From Sequoia sempervirens (taxonomy: Eukaryota; Streptophyta; Pinopsida; Cupressales; Cupressaceae), in assembly GCA_007258455.2 (NCBI GenBank), contig VDFB02270651.1, forward strand, positions 698,612,217-698,676,216: 64,000 nt of DNA. Direction: 5' to 3'. Shown here one piece after another: positions 1-11,917 of the stretch. The notes below the pieces were generated by a model that saw only the letters and a program-made list of their open reading frames with translations, was not told the DNA's origin and did no database searches. Both the position numbers and the translations under genes were made by a program. How positions within the stretch are numbered: the stretch's first letter is position 1; each line of letters opens with the position of its first letter.

Positions 1-315
1 TGATTTAATGAAAGGGGAAAGGTGGAATGACATTTAATTAAATACCTTAGGTTTATTTAATTAAATAAGAAGATTTATGGCATTAAATTAAATAGTTTGA
101 TTTATTTAATTTAATAAGACGAAGTGTTAGCATGAAAGGGGGTGAATTAACCTGATTAAATGAATTAGGTTAATAGGTGAAAATGATGTCATTAATTAAC
201 TAGCTAGGATAATTTAATTAATTAAGTGAAAAGTGGATGGGTTTTAAGAGGAAATGATGTTAGTATACCTGATTCAAGTGTATGATATGATTCGGGAAAT
301 TTTTCAATGTCTACA
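1..315 (-). repeat. 3' LTR of Tat-A (partial)
   Basis: It ends in TCTACA at 315, directly beside a pyrimidine-rich run that is a polypurine tract on the minus strand. By hand alignment it is about 97% identical to the same part of the Tat-C left LTR (51931-52244). It is only about 90% identical to the 5' LTR of its own element (20695-20989). LTR pairs are identical at insertion, so this pattern implies that Tat-A and Tat-C were duplicated after insertion. Confidence 0.85.
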
Positions 316-329
316 TTTTTCCCTTCTTT
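316..329 (-). promoter_or_regulatory. Polypurine tract of Tat-A
   Basis: The plus strand reads TTTTTCCCTTCTTT, an all-purine run on the minus strand immediately 5' of the 3' LTR. This is the expected plus-strand primer position for reverse transcription. Tat-B (22766-22779) and Tat-C (52245-52258) have the same tract with one changed base. Confidence 0.75.
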
Positions 330-772
330 GAAGCGAGGTACCTGTTATGTTGGTTCAAAGACTGATGCCCTATGGATTACAAATTGTTGCTTAAATAAAT
401 AAATAAATAAATAATGATTTTTAGATGCCCCATTGTTGCCCTAGTAGAAGGAATAAGTTGGTTCCCTGCCCCCCTCGAGAAATTTGGCAGAAATTTTGAA
501 TTTTGGGTTGATTTCACGAAAAAGGTTAAATTGCTACCTAAGGGGTCCAAAAAGGCTCCGAGATGCAAAAAAAACATGCCTAAAATGATGCAAAATAAAG
601 TTCAGTTTGGAAAAATTAGTGAAAATGATGAAAAAACCTAGCTTCATGGTTAAATTAAGTCAAAAAACCCTAATTTGCAAGCATAAATAGGCGAGGAAGG
701 GTCACTTTCAATTCATTTGTGCATTGACACCTTTAAAATTTCTTGCATTTTGAGCTTTGACGCTGTGAAAAA
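330..772 (+). promoter_or_regulatory. Probable promoter and 5' leader of the antisense accessory gene
   Basis: This is the stretch between the polypurine tract and the first ATG of the plus-strand accessory gene. A TATA-like CATAAATAG lies at 682-690, about 85 bases before the ATG at 773. The 15-mer TTCATTTGTGCATTG at 712-726 recurs almost unchanged at the same relative place in Tat-B (23134-23148) and Tat-C (52637-52651, last base changed), although the surroundings have diverged. A small (AAAT)n microsatellite lies at about 391-413 and is not expanded in Tat-C. The promoter role is inferred from position and conservation only. Confidence 0.35.
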
Positions 773-3060
773 ATGGCACAACAAGTGATCCCACAACACA
801 TTTTCGACTGGGTTCGAGAGTACCAGAGGCTTCTAGGCACATGACCACCGATATGGGATTCAAAACTTGATTCAAAATTTTACTTTTTGGTGCATTTAAT
901 GTATTTTAAAATTTGAACTTTGGTGGAATTGTTCTAGAGCGATGCTATTTGTAGAGTCGGTGATGCTAATTCAATTTTTAGTGACATATATGTGTTTAGC
1001 GATGTAGTCTGCAATTAATAATTAGGGTTTCAAATTCTAAATAGTGATGCATATGTGTTTAGCGAAACTTATTGTGATTAGAAAATTACGGTTAGAGTTT
1101 TCCAAAATTCAAATTGTGACGCATATGATATTAGTGACACAACCTACGATTTTCTATTTAAATGTCTCAAGCATCGCGGTTTGAAATTTGAATTATAGCG
1201 ATGCTATGATAAATAGTGATGCTATTCTCATTTTGGAGGATAAAAACTCCAAAGTTAGCCAAAAAAAAAATTATTTTTCAATGTTGTGTGCTTCGTGGGT
1301 GTAGGAGGTTATCCCACCTTTGATGTCCTATGAGCATCAGCCCACAGTTTTGTCCAAACTTGGTGATTTATCTGAGTTGTGATAGGAGCACTTGGGGGAG
1401 ATTGGTTTGTGGTATGTTGCATACATGCCCATCGTTTGGACACACTTGGCGATGATGACATCATTGTACGAGTGATGGCACATTGAGACTTAATCATTCC
1501 ACCTTCCTACCAAAGATGCGATAATGACACTAGAAGATGTATGGTAGATATTGCATTTGTCGATACATGGTGAGCGTGTGATATACGACTCTAATGCTAG
1601 CTACGATGCATTCCATGAGATGATGGACCTAGAGCGCATCATTCTAGTCACTTTCTAGATTGACCTCAAGATGTACATAGGTCGGGTTCCCAATTTCATA
1701 TTGATTATTGCTACAATCATCTCAAGTTTGGTTGCCCCAGATTGATGGAGCAGAGGGTTCAATCTAGGATGGGGCCTAGCTTGGCACAAGATTTTTTTTT
1801 GGAGGACTCAGTATGCTTGGGGTCCAGTGATGTTGGCCTCCCTTTACCATGATATGCATGAATTCATATATTGTGATGGCAAGGCAATTGGCACAGTGGT
1901 CACCTTACTACACATTTGGGCTTGAGAGAACATAATTGTGCTCTGACTGATTATTCAAATGGTGAATGTAGAGACAAATGATCCTATTTTCTGTAGGTAT
2001 AAAGGTTCCATCACATTACAACATATAGGGAAGGTTGAGATTCCCTACTAGTGCAGGGTCGTCGATGATATGACAGTTTTCAAATGGAGACCCTAGCTTC
2101 AGATGCCAGCATGGTCTGATGATGTTCAAAAAAAAAAATTCATTAGACAAACCTAATACATGCAAGGTTGAGAGCATACCATCATCAAGAGACATCTACC
2201 AAATTGGGTGGTGATATATTTTGGTGACAAGCAAGATAAGCCTGATGATGCATACATTGCCATCTTCGCCAGGTTAGCACGAGAGTTAGTAGCTTGGGGA
2301 CCTACGATCCCAACCCATGAGGTTGTCGAGGGCTTTTGTAATTTGGTTTCCCAACCATGGCCATATGATCAAGGGTAGGAAAATTCTTAGACGACATGTG
2401 CATATGAGGCATGGTTCACACCCCCTCACTGATTGGTAGATCCAATAGGTGTACCTCCATGAGGGAGACCGACAGGGAGGGGTGTAGGAAGAGGTAGAGG
2501 TCCCAAGAGTGCTACTAGGGCATTATCAACCTCCAAAACATCCTTCGATTCAGTAGGAGCTAGTGTAGTAGCAACCAGTGCAGCCACCACCACCGGGGCC
2601 AGATCCAGACGATGCTCAGATTCAGTAGCTATAGTAGTAGATACAAGTTCTTATGGCCAAGAGGGATTGAGCCCATCAACATATTTTGGTAATTACTACT
2701 AAGAGATATCAAGCTCAACAATAGGTACAGGCTGTCATGGCAGAGAGAGACTAGGAGCATCAACTCATGTAGACCATTGAGATGTAGTTAGCACAAGAGG
2801 TCGGGCGACGTCAATAGCTAGATACCATGATAGCTACAGCCTAGGGGCAGACAATGTCTGCTAGATTGTATAGAGAGGTCATGAATAAGGTGACCTACTA
2901 TCAAATGCATTATCAAAGGGATGTCCCACAAGCACTTAGGTAGCTAGATTACTCTCAGAGGAGTGGGGCACACCCTAGGGCTGAGGATTAGTCAGAGAGA
3001 TAGCCTGGTGAGGGGAGCAGCCATCAGAGCTAGCTCGTTTGTACAAACTTTTTTATTATT
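773..3060 (+). pseudogene. Antisense accessory gene of Tat-A: decayed plant mobile domain (PMD) protein
   Basis: A short first exon starts at ATG 773 (begins MAQQVIPQHIFDWV). An intron-like stretch follows, and coding resumes after the acceptor-like GTGTAG that ends at 1304. The second part shows plant-mobile-domain signatures: a FHLP...MTLEDVW block near 1495-1545, and LASLYHDMHEF followed by TLLHIWA near 1830-1925. The C-terminal part (about 2440-3050) is Gln/Pro/Ala-rich. PMD proteins (MAIN/MAIL family and retroelement copies) are known from Tat-like gypsy elements, where they lie antisense to gag-pol. In-frame stops are numerous and several are shared with Tat-C, for example the TAG after LEDVW. 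The molecular function of the retroelement copies is not settled. Confidence 0.7.
845..1304 (+). other. Putative intron of the accessory gene, with TAGCGATGC-type repeats
   Basis: This lies between the short first exon and the PMD coding sequence. It is AT-rich, without coding character, and ends in an acceptor-like GTGTAG. Variants of TAGCGATGC / TAGTGATGC / GTGACGC recur irregularly between about 890 and 1240. A clear donor is not visible here: the aligned position reads GGCACA, where Tat-B has GTATGT. Splicing is an inference from the interrupted coding pattern. Confidence 0.4.
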
Positions 3061-5590
3061 TCCTAATTTTACAAAGATATACATTCATGGGATCCTTTTT
3101 GATAGCCTAGTGGATATTGTATTTTTTATCAATATACATACACTGATTCATATATTGTATGATGACAGTCACCATTTTTTGATATATATATGATATGATA
3201 TGGATTCGATATGATGTGATGTGTTCACTTTATTTCATGCTTATGAATGTATGGATGCATTTGATATGAATATGATGTGACATGCTTACATACTATCATG
3301 AATGGATGCAATTCTTTTATTTATGCTTATGTGATATGTGATGGTATGTGATATGCGATGCAATGCAATGCAATGGATGGATGTACTTCTTTTTGAATAT
3401 CTTTTCATGATATATTATGGGATGGATGATATGATATGTAGATTTTATACTTATGCAAATGATATGGATGCATTTCTTTTGTGTATTTTCTCATTCATTT
3501 TTATGATGATGATGATGTATGCATATGAATTATATGATATTTATGTAACAATTTTAAGATGCTTAGAATAACAAATCTATATTATTCATCACAACTTAAA
3601 TGAGAATGATGATATAGGATGGATTTTTTATGAAATGCTATGATTATGTTGTGATGTATGCATGTTGATGATTTATGGATGCAAGATAGATGCATTAATG
3701 AATTTTTTATTGACTGTCATGATACTAGGTTAGTGCAAAGAGAAGATATAAGAAACAAGATGATTGACCATTGATTTTGATGATTGCTTCAAAATTTCCA
3801 ACAAGTCTATGATCCACCAAGACTTTATTAGAGATGGTGATGAGAAATTCATGATGATTATTTGCTCATATCTTGGAATTAGGTTTTCATTCTTTATTGT
3901 TTTATATAACACATAGACACAATGCATCAAGGTATTGATAACAAGGATGGCATTGTATCTAGTGTAATGGACTTTGACTTTGCAAATAGATAGGATAGTT
4001 CTTGTTCATAGCTTGACATATAAAAACCTTGTTGGAATGTAAGTTAGAAGCTTAGAATACATCAAACCAAAGCATATGCAATAGTCAATAATGTACCCCA
4101 AAAAATTTTCCTACACACAACTAAGAAAGTATGCACCAAGATAATTTTACAAGAATACCCACAAGCACAACAAATGAAAAATATTGATTGATGCCCCATT
4201 CCTTTCTCTCTAAATTTTTTTGATAGTCATCATCGAGAGGTCCTCATAATGGGTCATTAAGATAAATTATAAGAAAATATCAAAGACAAAAAATCAGTGC
4301 TATCTATATCTCTTGCTAGTTTAACTTTAGCTAAGGTAATTTCTGATGTTGATGTCCATTGCAGGAAGGATACATCCTAGTACATGTTGATCATATGGTT
4401 TGATTCAGATGAGGTGTTTGATAAGCCATTAATACAAACTTCACTGACTCATTTACCTATGATCTAGACTTTAGATTTTGACACTTAGGTACTCACTTTA
4501 TGACTTTCTATACTTGTTTTCTATTTGTTTTACCAAAGTTTGAAGATGAGAATTGATTTATTATGGATGAAGTTTTATTGCGAGTGAAAGCGAGATGATG
4601 TGGATGATTTTAGATTTTCTGGAATATTTCAATGTTTTTGGTATTTTGAAATGTTTTGAGTCTATTTTTGATCTTTTTTTGAAAGTTTATGTGAATGTTT
4701 ATGTTTTCAGTTATTTGAGGCTATTTAGGGATTTCAAATGTTTTCTAATGTTTTTGCGTTTTCTAAGTTTTCAAAATATTTTGTATTTTTCGATACTTGA
4801 ATGTTTTTGGGATTTTATGAGATTTTCAATGTTTTTTTGTTTTTTTTATATTTGGATGTTTAGGGATTTTTTGAGTTTTCCGACCAAGAACCTAACCTAA
4901 AATACCTATCCTAGAGGCCTCAGGGGCTGATCAAAGATAATCCTTTCCTACGTTATACACATAGAGACCACGTAGTTCGACTAACTCGACTTATTGACAA
5001 TGAGAGATGAATAATTGATGGAAAGTCAATTTATTATGATATAATCTTAAAGGACTAACCTAGGGTGTCCTCGGGGCACATCAATGATGGACTTGCCTAT
5101 GTGCAAGCTTAGATACCCTTAGTTCGACAAGGTATTGATTTTGGATTTTTGATGTTCGACCTTTTAGGGTTTTTTGATGTGATTTGGATGTTTTGGATTT
5201 TGACTTTACAATTTTCTAAATGTTTTTGGATTTTAGCTATACAAGATTTTGCAAATATTGTTGGATTTTCTAATGAACATTTTACAAATGTTTTTGGTGT
5301 TTTCTATTAGATTTTATGAATGTTTTTGAGATTTTTGATGACCTTAAGATATACAAGAAATTGATTTGATCCATAATGAATTTCACCCAGTGTGAAATGA
5401 TAGACTACCTCGATATAGGCAAGATAAACTGACCTTTGGAATATGAAGGGGATACGATACTTCATAATATTAAGCTATGATGTGAACATGGATGGGGGAT
5501 GGATGCAATAGGATGAAGGATGTAATGCAATGGATGGAATGATAGGATAAAGACCCTAGGTAGATGGAGATACTTTATTTATGCAAGGAA
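3061..5590. other. Non-coding spacer between the accessory gene and pol of Tat-A
   Basis: The two convergent gene units of the element meet here. Positions 3150-3720 are an ATG/GATAT-rich low-complexity stretch. Positions about 4590-4880 and 5130-5340 are T-rich with repeated AATGTTTTTG-like words. The apparent small reading frames here follow the base composition and are not genes. Tat-C repeats the whole stretch at 54965-57660 with small indels. Confidence 0.6.
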
Positions 5591-5599
5591 ACTATTTGA

Positions 5600-6780
5600 T
5601 AGATTTTCAGCAAGGTACTTTCCCAAAGTGCCACCAAAATGGCTTTCACTGGAGGATAGTTGTTATACTCTTCAAGACTAAGCATAAAAATTTGTAAGAT
5701 GCAATTTTTTAGTTGGTTCTTGCAAGGGTTAACCTTCAGGTTTTGACAATTGGTATGCTCCTAATCCATAGCTTGATGTGATGACAAAGGGACCTAACCA
5801 TTTAGGCTCCAACTTTCCTTTACTTTCCTGATCTAGAAGATTCTTTTGATTCTACTTTAGGACAAGATCACCTACTTGGAAATACCGACATTTGATCTTC
5901 TTGTTGTAGCTTCATTTCAGTCAGTTTTGATATACCTGCAAGTGATTAAGGGCTTCAAGATGACACTCATCCAAGAATTCTAACTCATTTATCTAAGATA
6001 CTCTATACTCTTCATTAGTGATCAGGTTCTATAGTGACACTCGCAATGATGGGAGCTCAACCTCAATAGGAAAAATTGATTTTGATCCATAGAGCAAGGA
6101 GAAATGGGTTGCACATGTTGGCATTTAGATACTAGTTGATAGGACCAAAGAGTGAGATTTAGTTGTAGATGCTAGTCACAACTATCTTCATTGACCATTT
6201 TCTTTAGGATTTTCATAATGGTTTTGTTTGTAGCCTCATCTTGAATATTTCCTTGGGGGTAGTATGGGGTAGAGAATCGGTTTTGGATGTTGAATCTTTG
6301 ACATAGCTATTTCACATCCTAATTCTTGAAGGGTGTTCCATTGTTTGATATGAAGGTTTGCAGAACACCATAATGAAAGATTAGGTAATTCAGGATAAAC
6401 TTAGCAATTTTCTTCCCCATTATGTAGGTCATAGGAATGGCTTCAACCCACTTGGTAAAATACTCAGTGGTTGTTATGATAAACTTGTGGCCATTAGATG
6501 AGGTTGGAGTGATCTTTCCTATGAGGTCAAGCCCCCACTGCAAGAAAGGCCAATGTGTAGTCATTGGTAGTAGTTCTTGAGATGGGGCATGAATCATATC
6601 TCCATGTTGTTGACACTAAACACACGTTTTCACATACTGATGAGCTTCTCTTTCCATGGTTGGCCAGTAGTATCCTGTCCTCAATAGTTTATTAGCTAAA
6701 GTCATACCACTAGAATGGGAACCAAATATGCCATCATGTACATATGTTAAAGCGATCAAGGCTTCTTCTTGGTTAAGAAA
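5600..6780 (-). pseudogene. Integrase domain of Tat-A pol
   Basis: On the minus strand the zinc-binding C..C part (about 6600-6690), the core and the C-terminal part follow in order. The core is open from 6597 to 6319 and contains GLDLIG (first catalytic Asp). The second catalytic Asp is lost: the usual DNG reads NNG (FISNNGTPF, near 6340). In Tat-C the same site still has Asp. The C-terminal part near 6130-5650 keeps a FPIEVELPSLRVSL block typical of gypsy integrases. A TAG stop in the zinc-binding C-V-x-C motif is shared with Tat-C. The integrase joins cDNA to target DNA in family members; this copy is inactive. Confidence 0.8.
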
Positions 6781-6989
6781 TCATAGTAATGTCCCCTTGA
6801 TGCTTTGGCAGTAAATGATATCACCTAGGATCATAAATCAGGATACCTTTTTAACAAAGGTCTTTTTAAGGTTTGAGGTGATATCAGATGGGAGGGTTCC
6901 TCTGCTTAAGTAGGTAAATATGTCATGGTACCACGGGGATCCAGGACTAACAATGACACACACAAAATCTAATTCTAATATTTCAAAAG

Positions 6990-7440
6990 TTGGTACGAGA
7001 AGTCATTCTACCAATAATTCACATTGCAGGACATTGTTTGACATGTCTAATAGTGACCCAATTTTTTCCATAGCATCTACTACTCTATTATTCATGTGAC
7101 GAATCTGCTCAAAAGTTACATCTATGAAAAGGTCCTTGAGACTTTCTATCATCTTCTTGTAAGGAGTAAGCTTGTCATATTTAGTTTGGTAGTCATCATT
7201 GACTTGGTTGATAACTAGCTGCAAGTCTCCATAGACTTTTATTTCTTGTATCTACCATTAAACTACTATCCTTAGAACTGTGAATAGGGCTTCGTACTTA
7301 GTAATGTTTTTAGTACACATAAATGATAGCATATATGACTTCAGGATGCAATCACCTTGAGGGGTGATGAAAATAATACCCACTCCTGACCCATGTCAGG
7401 TGAGTGGTCCATCAAAGTACATTTTCCATTGATCTTTGAG
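6990..7440 (-). pseudogene. Archaeal-type RNase H (aRNH) domain of Tat-A pol
   Basis: The minus strand begins with a MYFDG motif near 7435. It continues through a KYEAL motif and YGDLQLVINQV, and ends in NNRVVDAME (about 7090). These match the four acidic positions of the extra RNase H that is specific to Tat elements. The GDS motif has become GDL and stops interrupt the first half. A second RNase H downstream of the gypsy RNase H supports the Tat assignment. Confidence 0.7.
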
Positions 7441-7930
7441 ATTGAAAAGGAACCGTGATTCATTAGGGAATTCAAATATCAAGGGGTTCTCAACATAGAT
7501 AGATGTGTCTACTAGTTGATCTACAATCACTTGTCCTTTGATTTCATTGTGCTTTATGTACTTTATGTCAAATTCAGTGAATATCATTACCCATTTTTCC
7601 ACTTGCCCAGTGAGAATTCCTTTGAATAACAAGTATTTCAATGGATCAATCTTTGCAATGAGTTTGATTTGATGTGACAACTTGTAGTGTTTGAATTTTT
7701 ATGAAGCAAAAACTAATGCTAAGTAGGATTTCTCAATAGATGAATAGTTTATTTCATAGCCCACTAAGGTCCTGCTGATGTAGTAGATAGCTCTTTCTTT
7801 CTTTTTTCATCATGTTGTGCCAAAAGAGCACCAAATGTTGTTGATGTAACCAAGATATACAGGATCAGTGGTTTGTTCAGTATTGGTGGCATGATAATCG
7901 GAGGTGTCAATAGATGGTCTTTGATTTGCT
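7396..7930 (-). pseudogene. Gypsy RNase H and connection region of Tat-A pol
   Basis: This lies between RT and the archaeal-type RNase H. A readable piece, 7680-7396, carries IDPLKYLL, VEKWVMIFTEFDI and IKGQV, the usual end of the Tat RNase H/connection region. The more N-terminal half (7690-7930) is frameshifted. This is the point where copia-F entered the Tat-C copy: the sequence TGTGACAACT at 7669-7678 is the empty site. Confidence 0.65.
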
Positions 7931-8692
7931 AGAAATATTTTTCACACTTCTCATCCCACTTGTAAGTTATTCCTTTATGGAGAAGATGTAAAAAAGGGGG
8001 GATTTTGTCTGATAGTTGCACTATTAACCTTCTGATGGACTGTAATCTTTCTTGTAACCCTCTCATCTGCTTTAGTGTTTGTGGTGGTTCCATGTCTAGG
8101 ATGGATTTTACCTTTGTTGGGTTAATTTCTATCCCTCTTTTTGAGATGATATAACCAGGAAGCTTCCCTGATGTAACCCAAAAGAAACACTTTTTTGCAT
8201 TTAGTCTGACTTTGTATTCTTCAAGCCTGTCAAAGTTGGGTCCTAAGACTTGTATGTTCTCACTTATTTTCTTTGATTTTTCTAAAATATCATCCACATA
8301 ATCTTCAACTATTTTATGGATCATGTCATGAAAGGTGAGGGTCATTGCACCTTGATAAGTGGCTCCTACATTATTCAACCCAAATGTCATCATGTTCCAA
8401 AAATATGTCCTCCATGGACAAGTGAATGCAGGTTTGTGTTGATCCTGCTTGGCGATCATGATTTGATTATATCCTAAAAACCCATCCATTAGTGATAGCA
8501 TTTCATGCCCTATTGTTAAGTCCACTATGATGTCGATGTTAGGAAGAGGGAAATCATCCTTCGGGCATTCTTTGTTTAAGTCTCTGAAATTAGTGCATAT
8601 TCTGATCTCCCCAATGGGTTTTAAGATTGGTACCATGTTTGAAACCCACTCAGGATAATCTATCAGTTAGATAATGCCATGCCTGCAAATTT
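7929..8692 (-). pseudogene. Reverse transcriptase domain of Tat-A pol
   Basis: This is the best preserved coding block of the element: 235 codons without a stop from 8636 to 7929. Before that, 8692-8637 still reads as DYPEWVSN with one stop upstream. Counting from the Met at 8636, the first catalytic Asp is in SLMDGF (residue 51). The active site YVDD is at residues 113-116, and a FGLNNVGATYQ block precedes it. The RT copies the element RNA into cDNA. The domain is cut at its N-terminal side by the insertion starting at 8693, so no full protein can be made. Confidence 0.85.
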
Positions 8693-11600
8693 CACTACAA
8701 AAATGTAACAATTTTTTTTTTTTAAACACATTAAACTAATTGATACTAGAATTCTCATGATGATTACAAGCATTATTATCTATCAAGTTTATATTTTTTT
8801 CCACACATCAAGTACCAAGATATATGTTGTCTTGACTTGGTCTAATTGGTTTAATTAGAGTTTAGTTGACCCTAATATTATTACTCTGATATTCATGTGA
8901 ATTAGGGTTAATAGTCTCAATGACATTAATTCTTGAAGATTAATATTAATTATATGAAAGGTATGGATGAAAATACTAGATTGATCTGCTTTGGCACTAT
9001 ACTACCAAGCTTCACCCTTCATGAATTACTTAAACCAAGTTTACCTTATCCACTTAACATTTAAATTTAATAAGAATGAATTACATACTATCCCTAATTA
9101 TTTTATTACTCTCAATTACTAATATTAGCAATATTGTTGGTAGTAGAAAATTCTTCTCCATATCTAAAATTATATACCACCCTAGAGATGATAGTATTAA
9201 TTTTTACTTTAATTACTTGACAATAAAATATTATTAAATAGTTGATAAAGCAATGATAATGATTGCCTTTATCCAATTTTCATCGTTAGAAAAAAAACAT
9301 TTTAACTAAGCGACAACATTTAATATCATTACCTCTTGGACTATTAGGCCATAATAATTTAGGTATTATACATGATTAGTGATATGGATATTTAGACACC
9401 CCCCTCATTATATTCTCCACAAATAAATTTTAGAATTAAAAATGTCATACCATAATTAAATGTGGTTATTAGAGATATTAATGTTTAATGTTGACCTAAA
9501 ATAATTATGCTAACCGAATTGAGTTTAACGTACACAATTAATATTTAAATACTAAATTATGGAAACATTCTTGTTTAGGTGGTAGCAAGCTTCAACAATA
9601 TTATTATTAATCAATGAGTAAAACCATCGTGGGACCAACCTTTCAGCGAAGATAATTTTATTGATTTAACATTTTCTAAGCCAACCACTAATACACTACA
9701 AATGTGAATTTAATATATGTTATTTTTAAAATAAATTTAATTAGATATCCTAATCTTTCCAAAACTCTTAATTTTAAAATTATTTATTCATGATACTATT
9801 TAATTAGGTTACTCTTAATATAAGAGTATTTTTTTTTATTTTTTTTAATGGTATTATATAAATTAATATGTTCTAAAAAGATATTAAATAAAAATCTTCA
9901 TGAATCATATACCTAAGCTCAACAAAAAAATAAATCATGGGAGAATTCTAAAAGAAAATCTTAGATCAAATTATATTTTATTTAATTATTACAAAGTAGC
10001 AGTCTTGCATTTGAGTTTTCAAGAGTATCGTACTCAACATTAGTGATAGTTTGGCTTGGTGGAAGGTGAGAAATGCTTTTGTAACGAGGCATGCAAAATA
10101 AGGAATCATAGGCAGAAAGAATGGACAGACTACAAAAAGACTTTAAATACTTTTAGGAAATTCCAATTGGCAAGTGTACAACCATGACTTTTGCCAGCAG
10201 CCTCTTGCAATTGGGAGTTTTGGAATAGGCATGAACTTCCAGATTAAAGATTGATTCAATATCTATGCTTGAATCTTAAATGCTCAGGGCATTAGGCATG
10301 TAATTTAGCTCAATTCTATGGAGACTTGCTGCTGTTTTTTTTTTTTAATTTTATTTTTGTTGCTACTGAGTGAAACATTATTGATATTTTAGTATGCTAT
10401 CAGCAATCTTCAATTTACATTTCTAGTTACAATTTAGTTATTACTTTGCAAATAATACATGTTGGGGAATTAATTTAAGCTTCCTGAAAACTTAACCTAT
10501 GCAGTACAATTCCTAATTCGAATCTTAACTCCCAGACAATATTGACGGTTGGAAGAAGGTATCACAAATTGTACAACTTAAATGGTAGAATTGACACAAG
10601 AAAAATAATGAATAAAATGATTGGATTTAAGGGAGGAGATATGCTACAGACTGGTGGCATGGCTAGGAAATTTCCATCATAGATTTGGGTCAGTTTAGTG
10701 TTCTTAGCCTGTCGGCAATGGTACGTATAAATACATGTACGAAAAAGAGGGAGATAACAGATAGATCTGAGTTGGACCCTTCACCTACCCTTCTGAAGTT
10801 AAATTAATATTTCAGCATTGATAAAGATCACATCATATCTTAGTTTCTATGACTCCATTAAGGCCATGCAGAATTCCTTTCTAACTCGTTTCTTCTGGCA
10901 GCAAGGGAAACTTTCTTGTTGAATAGCCCAAATATGACAATGTTGAGGCATGTTAGCTACGCAAGTAAGGTATGATGGAGGTGACTGATACAGATGGATT
11001 GTTGGCAACTAATTTCCCTTACAATAATAAATAAGGTTTACTTCCACACCATACCCAACAAAAATTAAAGCAAGATTTGACTAGCAACTCCCCTAATTTT
11101 ATTTTATTTTTTTCCTGACATGCCACCAAGTATGCAATATTAGACCTGCCATAATTTAGTCTAATTAATATGAAAGAATTGACAACGTTCTATGCAAGAA
11201 GGTTGTTTTCACCACTACGGCCTGAATAAATTTGTAGTCAGTTGGTTAGATCCTTACCCATCGAATCCAATGGGTTAGGCCTCAACATTTAATTTATTTT
11301 ATTCTTATTCAATTATCTTGGTTGCTAACCAACTTATATTTCAAATAATAATAATATAATTTCTATTGGAAGTTGTTGCCGTAACTATCATAGGTTGAGC
11401 ATATAAATTAATATGGGACGATTTAATACTACAAAAGCCAACAATGCTATTCTCGGCCGCTAAGGTCCATTTCCAGCACAAAATATGTGAATATGGATGA
11501 AGCTGTAGACTTTGAAGCTTCCAGCAACTCGTTACAAACAAACCCCATGGTAAAAGCTGACTCACCTTTGGGAAAGAAATTATCGAAGAAGATTTACAAG

Positions 11601-11917
11601 TTTTATTGCTAAGCATCAGCTGCCATAAGAAGGCACCAACATAAGTTCATCGAATAAGGTCAGGAAATTATATTCTAAGTAATATTGGAAGTAGTTTCAG
11701 AATATGTGGCAACTATGAATCATTGTTTTCCAATTGGTAACAGTGAGAAGGAGATTTGTGAAAAATATAATACATATATTCATAGTCACATAATTGGCCT
11801 TGGCATGGCCACTCAGCACCCAACATTGTCTGGTCAACTACACATGTTTTATTTCCAATAAAATAAAATTTAGATCTCTTTTATTTGTTCATTATCCAAT
11901 GTCAATAAGCTTTTGTA
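8693..11917. mobile_element. 3.2-kb insertion in Tat-A pol, possibly a degraded CACTA-like element
   Basis: In Tat-B the RT region runs directly into the linker (31380-31480). In Tat-A the same sequence is split between about 8692 and 11918. The inserted DNA begins CACTACAAAAATG, the typical end of a CACTA transposon. The right edge shows only a weak counterpart (CTTTTGTAAC at 11910-11919), where TTTTTGTAGTG would be expected, so the class is uncertain. The interior is AT-rich with no transposase. It contains a TATA-like GTATAAATAC near 10725 and a 39-codon frame at 11493-11612, neither recognisable. It could also be a captured non-coding genomic fragment. Confidence 0.4.

Noticed and set aside
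3338..3571. Plus-strand Met/Tyr/Phe-rich frame, also at 55295-55498 and 26209-26400
   Set aside because: ATG/GAT low-complexity spacer DNA. Composition explains the open frame and no domain is visible.
4595..4900. Phe/Leu-rich frame that would look like a membrane protein (also 56510-56827)
   Set aside because: T-rich spacer with repeated AATGTTTTTG. The two copies differ by frame-affecting changes, and hydrophobicity follows from T-richness.
11235..11285. tRNA- or SINE-like sequence (CAGTTGGTTAGA ... TCGAATCC)
   Set aside because: The A-box-like and B-box-like words are only about 16 bases apart and no acceptor or anticodon stem can be drawn, so it is not a tRNA gene or a tRNA-derived SINE.
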